Positions 59,500 to 64,000 of a stretch of DNA of 64,000 nucleotides are shown here, in pieces. Position 1 is the stretch's first letter; every line of letters starts with the position of its first letter. Under the pieces are notes generated by a model that was given only the letters and a program-made list of their open reading frames with translations, ran no database searches and was not told where the DNA came from. The position numbers were made by a program, and so were the translations under genes. This stretch comes from Rhodanobacter sp. FDAARGOS 1247 (lineage in GTDB: Bacteria > Pseudomonadota > Gammaproteobacteria > Xanthomonadales > Rhodanobacteraceae): assembly GCF_016889805.1 (NCBI RefSeq), contig NZ_CP069535.1, forward strand, positions 3,596,001 through 3,660,000, written 5' to 3'.

Positions 59500-60933
59500 A
59501 TGACCATGCAGATCGAACGCGTCGCGTCCTTTCCCGGCACACGCATAGCTTCGCCCTCCGGCGGCCTGCCGGTGGAGGTTTCGCTGATCGCCCAGCTCGG
59601 CCACGGCACCGGCGACCAGCTGTTTGCCCAGGCGCTGGCGCGCCAGCGGGCGCATGCCGAGTTCATCGACGAATTGGATGAACCGTCGGCGCGCCTGGGC
59701 GCCTGCGATCTCTCGAAAGGCGACGCCACCGCGCTGTACTCGTTTACCGTTGGCGCGAAGGGCCACCCGTTCCATCGCCACGCCGGCCATCGGGTATTCA
59801 CTGCGATTTCCGGCAGCGGCGGCGCGCAGTTGCGCTTTTCCACCGCCAGCCCGGCCGAGCTCGAGCGGGACCCGCATAACTTCATTCATGCCTTGCGGCA
59901 CATCAACATTCCGCCGGACTGCCTGTTCACCGTGCGCTTTGGCGGGGATACCTGGCACCAGTTCGCGCCGCTGGCCGGCAACGCGCTGCATCCCGCGTTC
60001 TTTGCGCTGTCGTGCCACACCAACGAACTTGGCGGGGACTTGCCACCCGAACTGCGCGCCCAGGTATTGGCCAATGCGGCGAGCATTCCCGCGCTCACGG
60101 TGCTGCTGCCGGCGGCGGTCAGCGACCTGCTGCGCGAACTGCCCGCCGACCGCTTGCACGTGCCCACCACGCACCTGTCGCTGGATGCCGCGCCCGGTTC
60201 GCTGCGCGGTCTCCTTTGTCGATCCGTGCGATGCGCGGCCGGCCTGGTCCGCGGCGCATGGGCGGCGTGTCGGCCTGCCGGCGGGTTCCTGAGCAGGATC
60301 GGTGGCCGGCTGACGCTGATCGAACTGGATCGGCTGCCGGCCGGCTCGATGCTCGCCGAGCAATTGACCGACCGGTCGTCCCATCACCAGGACATGCTCC
60401 AGCTCACGCTGGAAGACACCGATGCGGCCGGGGCAACGCGCTTGCTGAGCCGCCTGCTGGACGGCTTCCTGCACCATCCGCCGCGCGGGGTTTCGCGGAT
60501 GATGGCGCTGCGCAACCTGCTGGTGAAGCCGATCGGCCTGCGCACCTCGCCGCTGGGTTGCCCGGTGTCCTCGTTGCTGTCGCCGCGACGCGATCGTCTG
60601 TTTGACCAGCGCCATCCGGTGCTTGACCAGCGCGTCGACAGCGACGACCGGCGGGCGCAGGTAATTCTCGGCGCGGACGACAAGCACCTGGTCTTCCGCT
60701 CCTGCATTGGCGTGCAGCGACTTGACGGCCAACGGGTGATCATCACCATGGGCACCCGCGTGTATTGCAAGAACCTGTTTGGCCGTCTCTACGTGGCGGT
60801 GATCCAGCCTTTCCATCGCGCCTATGTCGCTCCGAGCATGTTGCGCATGGCCGCCGAGCATGCGTTCCCGCTGGACGCGGCGACCGTCGACCCGCAACGC
60901 GAATGGCTGCCGCTGGGCGGCGCCGCCGGCTGA
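59500..60933 (+). CDS. cupin-like plus DUF2867 fusion protein, partner of the ArsR repressor
   Basis: A 477-aa cytosolic protein. Residues about 60-165 look like a cupin-type barrel with His pairs: GHPFHRHAGHRVFTAISGSG and RFGGDTWHQFAPL. Residues about 330-465 match DUF2867, with LVFRSCIGVQRLDGQRVIITM and NLFGRLYVAVIQPFHRAYVAPSMLR. The linker has a Cys/Arg-rich stretch (GLLCRSVRCAAGL). Two ATGs are adjacent (59500, 59506); GGAAC precedes the first. Pairing of an SdpR-type repressor with a DUF2867 protein suggests a two-gene stress or metabolite-responsive module. Function unknown. Confidence 0.7.
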   Translation: MTMQIERVASFPGTRIASPSGGLPVEVSLIAQLGHGTGDQLFAQALARQRAHAEFIDELDEPSARLGACDLSKGDATALYSFTVGAKGHPFHRHAGHRVFTAISGSGGAQLRFSTASPAELERDPHNFIHALRHINIPPDCLFTVRFGGDTWHQFAPLAGNALHPAFFALSCHTNELGGDLPPELRAQVLANAASIPALTVLLPAAVSDLLRELPADRLHVPTTHLSLDAAPGSLRGLLCRSVRCAAGLVRGAWAACRPAGGFLSRIGGRLTLIELDRLPAGSMLAEQLTDRSSHHQDMLQLTLEDTDAAGATRLLSRLLDGFLHHPPRGVSRMMALRNLLVKPIGLRTSPLGCPVSSLLSPRRDRLFDQRHPVLDQRVDSDDRRAQVILGADDKHLVFRSCIGVQRLDGQRVIITMGTRVYCKNLFGRLYVAVIQPFHRAYVAPSMLRMAAEHAFPLDAATVDPQREWLPLGGAAG

Positions 60934-60997
60934 CGGTGATGTCTCGACCGGCCGTCCGGCCGAGGCAGGCCTGCGCCATAGATGCGATCATGGACGC

Positions 60998-62377
60998 ATG
61001 ACCGCCTTCAGCACGCTCCCGCTCAAACCCGCCCTGCTCGCTAGCGTTGAAACCCTCGGCTATGCCGAAATGACCCCGGTACAGGCACAAAGCCTGCCGC
61101 CGATGCTGGAGGGCCGCGACGTGATCGCGCAGGCACAGACCGGCAGCGGCAAGACCGCGGCGTTCGGCTTGAGCCTGCTGCAGTCGATCGACGCGGACGT
61201 CATCCGGCTGCAGGCGCTGGTGCTGTGCCCCACCCGCGAGCTGGCGGACCAGGTCAGCAAGGCGATCCGCAAGCTGGCCGCGAACATTCCCAACGTGAAG
61301 CTGCTGACCCTGTGCGGCGGCATGCCGCTGGGCCCGCAACTGGCTTCGCTCACGCACGACCCGCACATCGTGGTGGGCACGCCTGGCCGCGTGCAGGAAC
61401 ACCTGAAGCGGCAAAGCCTGCATGGCGGCGGGATCAAGGTGCTGGTGCTGGACGAGGCCGACCGCATGCTCGACATGGGCTTTTCCGAAGCCATCGACGA
61501 CATCATCGGACGCATCGCGAAACATCATCAGACCTTGCTGTTCTCGGCCACGTATCCGGACGAGATCCGCGCAGTCAGCGAACGCGTGCAGCATGATCCG
61601 GTGGTGGTGACGGTGGATGCACCGGCTGACAAGCAGCCGGCGATCGAGCAGCGCTTCCACGAAGTGGAACCGGCGCAGAAACTGGACGCGCTGGCGCAAC
61701 TTCTGGGCGGCGAGCGCAGCGAGCAGGCGCTGGTGTTCTGCAACATGCGCCGCGACGTGGATGCGGTGGCGCAGGAGCTCGACCGCCGCGGTTTCTCCGC
61801 GCTGGCCCTGCACGGCGACATGGAGCAGCGCGACCGCGACGAGGTGCTGGTGCGCTTCGCCAACCACAGCTGCGCGGTGCTGGTGGCCACCGACGTGGCG
61901 GCGCGCGGGCTGGACATCGTGGCGCTGCCGCTGGTGGTCAGCCATGACATCGCGCACGACCCGGAAACCCACACCCACCGCATCGGCCGCACCGGCCGCG
62001 CCGGCCAGGCCGGCCTGGCGATCACGCTGTGCACGCCGCGCGAGCGGCCGAAGGCGGCGAACATCGAGGAATTGACCGGCGTGCCGCTGCCATGGCGGCC
62101 GCTGAAGATCACGCCGCCGCGGGGCAAGACCCTGCACCTGGCGCCGATGAAGACCCTGGTGATCGACGCCGGTCGCCAGGACAAGCTGCGCCCCGGCGAC
62201 ATCCTGGGCGCGCTCACCGGCGACGCCGGGCTGGACGCGAAGGACATCGGCAAGATCGACGTGTTCGCCACCCGCGCCTACGTGGCGATCACCCGTGCCC
62301 TGGCCAACAAGGCGCTGGAACGGTTGCGCGCGGGCAAGATCAAGGGCCGCAATTTCCGCGTGCGGCCGTTAGGCTGA
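60998..62377 (+). CDS. dbpA: DEAD-box ATP-dependent RNA helicase DbpA
   Basis: RNA helicase acting on hairpin 92 of 23S rRNA during 50S maturation. 459 aa. Q motif region MTPVQAQSLPPML, Walker A AQTGSGKTAAF, PTRELADQV, GTPGRVQEHL, DEADRMLDMGF, FSATYPDE, LVATDVAARGLD and HRIGRTGRAGQ are all present. The C-terminal DbpA RNA-binding domain (TLVIDAGRQDKLRPGDILGALTGDAGL, ending KGRNFRVRPLG) distinguishes it from other DEAD-box proteins. Start ATG 60998; upstream extension into the previous gene is rejected. Confidence 0.96.
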   Translation: MTAFSTLPLKPALLASVETLGYAEMTPVQAQSLPPMLEGRDVIAQAQTGSGKTAAFGLSLLQSIDADVIRLQALVLCPTRELADQVSKAIRKLAANIPNVKLLTLCGGMPLGPQLASLTHDPHIVVGTPGRVQEHLKRQSLHGGGIKVLVLDEADRMLDMGFSEAIDDIIGRIAKHHQTLLFSATYPDEIRAVSERVQHDPVVVTVDAPADKQPAIEQRFHEVEPAQKLDALAQLLGGERSEQALVFCNMRRDVDAVAQELDRRGFSALALHGDMEQRDRDEVLVRFANHSCAVLVATDVAARGLDIVALPLVVSHDIAHDPETHTHRIGRTGRAGQAGLAITLCTPRERPKAANIEELTGVPLPWRPLKITPPRGKTLHLAPMKTLVIDAGRQDKLRPGDILGALTGDAGLDAKDIGKIDVFATRAYVAITRALANKALERLRAGKIKGRNFRVRPLG

Positions 62378-62406
62378 GCGCACCCATCACGCCGGACGTT
62401 TCCGCC

Positions 62407-63183
<777 letters not shown>

Positions 63184-63201
63184 GCCGCCGAGCGCGAACG
63201 G

Positions 63202-64000
63202 CTAACGCCGCAGCCACGCCGCCGCGCCGCGCCCGGCCAGCAGGCCGCTGGCGAAGCAGGCGGTGAGCAGATAGCCGCCGGTGGGCGCTTCCCAGTCCAG
63301 CATCTCGCCGGCACAGAACACGCCGGGGCGATCGCGCAGCATCAGCGTGTCATCCAGTGCTTCCAGCCGCACGCCGCCGGCGGTGCTGATCGCCTCGGCC
63401 ACCGGACGCGGTGCACGCAGGCGCAGCGGCAAGGCCTTGAGCCGCGCCGCCAGCGCCGGCGGATCGGCCAGCGTGGGCTTGTCCAGCAACTCGAACACCA
63501 GCGCGCTTTTGGCCGCGTCCAGTCCGGCGCGACGGCGCAGCCAGTCGCCGATGCTGTGCTTGCCGCGCGGCGCGGCGAGACGTTCGGCCAGCACCGCCGC
63601 GGTGTAGCCGGGCACCAGGTCCAGCGTCAGCAGGGCCTCGCCGTGTTCGCGGATCTGCTCGCGCAACTCGGCGCCGATCGCATAGACCAGGCTGCCCTCG
63701 ATGCCGTACTCGCTGAACACGAATTCGCCCTGCCGCGAATGCGCGACGCCCTGTCGATCGACCCAGTGCGCCACCACCGGCTTCAACGGCGCGCCGGCGA
63801 AGCGGCTGAACAGGTGTTCGCTCCATGGAATCTCGAAACCGCAGTTCGCGGGTTGCAGGGGCGCGATGTCGATGCCCGCCTGCTGCAGCGGCGCCAGCCA
63901 GGCGCCGTCGGAACCCAGCTGCGGCCAACTTGCGCCGCCGAGTGCCAGGATCACCGCATCGGCCGGCACCACGCGCTGCCCCTGCGGCGTGGTGAAATGC
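63202..64000 (-). CDS. NAD(P)/FAD-dependent oxidoreductase, HI0933/BaiN family, N-terminus missing
   Basis: The C-terminal 266 codons of a flavoprotein about 400 aa long; the N-terminal FAD-binding part lies beyond the right edge. Visible: DAVILALGGASWPQLGSDGAW, the inserted domain, STAGGVRLEALDDTLMLRD and the C-terminal FAD-contacting motif GVFCAGEMLDWEAPTGGYLLTACFASG. The family (YhiN/HI0933) is widespread; BaiN is a member linked to bile-acid dehydroxylation in clostridia, which is not implied here. Convergent with the cyclotransferase gene, 18 bp apart. Confidence 0.9.
   Translation of the reverse strand, partial: HFTTPQGQRVVPADAVILALGGASWPQLGSDGAWLAPLQQAGIDIAPLQPANCGFEIPWSEHLFSRFAGAPLKPVVAHWVDRQGVAHSRQGEFVFSEYGIEGSLVYAIGAELREQIREHGEALLTLDLVPGYTAAVLAERLAAPRGKHSIGDWLRRRAGLDAAKSALVFELLDKPTLADPPALAARLKALPLRLRAPRPVAEAISTAGGVRLEALDDTLMLRDRPGVFCAGEMLDWEAPTGGYLLTACFASGLLAGRGAAAWLRR

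Overview
The window is high-GC chromosomal DNA from a gammaproteobacterium. It looks like order Lysobacterales (Xanthomonadales), probably the Rhodanobacteraceae (Rhodanobacter/Dyella-like). The pointers are the aa3 oxidase gene order, a short PutA without a ribbon-helix-helix domain, YcgL next to a large ankyrin protein, cytochrome c4 followed by two DsbA proteins, and many TonB receptors. This placement is inferred from gene content, not from a search. Almost every base is coding. I see no rRNA, tRNA, CRISPR array, prophage or transposase.

Layout. 1-2.5 kb: a P-type Mg2+-type ATPase cut by the left edge, with a strong distant promoter and a roughly 650-nt leader holding a 38-codon ORF. 2.5-10.7 kb: two converging/diverging blocks for the aa3 cytochrome c oxidase (DUF2244, ctaC, ctaD, a 47-aa membrane peptide, ctaE; then SURF1, an SCO-like protein, ctaA, ctaB). 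The Cox11/CtaG gene expected between ctaD and ctaE is absent. 10.9-14.1 kb: putA. 14.2-20.9 kb: a His-rich lipoprotein, an AraC regulator, and a tight unit of beta-helix lipoprotein, di-heme lipoprotein and TonB receptor. 21-30.6 kb: aldehyde dehydrogenase, YcgL, a 1144-aa ankyrin membrane protein, a Kef-type antiporter and an M3 peptidase. 30.7-37.5 kb: BioD with a TMEM175-like channel, free Met-sulfoxide reductase, EngB, cytochrome c4, two DsbA-like proteins and an EEP hydrolase. 37.6-50 kb: membrane GH17 protein, lytic transglycosylase, NDUFA9-like protein, two divergent TPR-sulfotransferase paralogues, CCA-adding enzyme and an LTA-synthase-like transferase. 50-59 kb: VanZ, a MidA-like methyltransferase, a TonB receptor behind a Zur-like palindrome, and folate genes (pteridine reductase, folK, folB) interleaved with membrane proteins. 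59-64 kb: an ArsR repressor with a cupin/DUF2867 protein, DbpA helicase, glutaminyl cyclase and a flavoprotein cut by the right edge.

The most unusual non-coding signal is a family of three interspersed repeats (20.9, 33.3 and 42.65 kb), all in the same orientation. Each can fold into five successive hairpins, and base changes between copies are largely compensated within the stems. A 164-bp nested palindrome (30.7 kb) and a 107-bp two-hairpin element (55.7 kb) are further mobile-looking repeats. The best candidates for an under-described system are the beta-helix/di-heme/TonB unit, the ATPase leader and the five-hairpin repeat.
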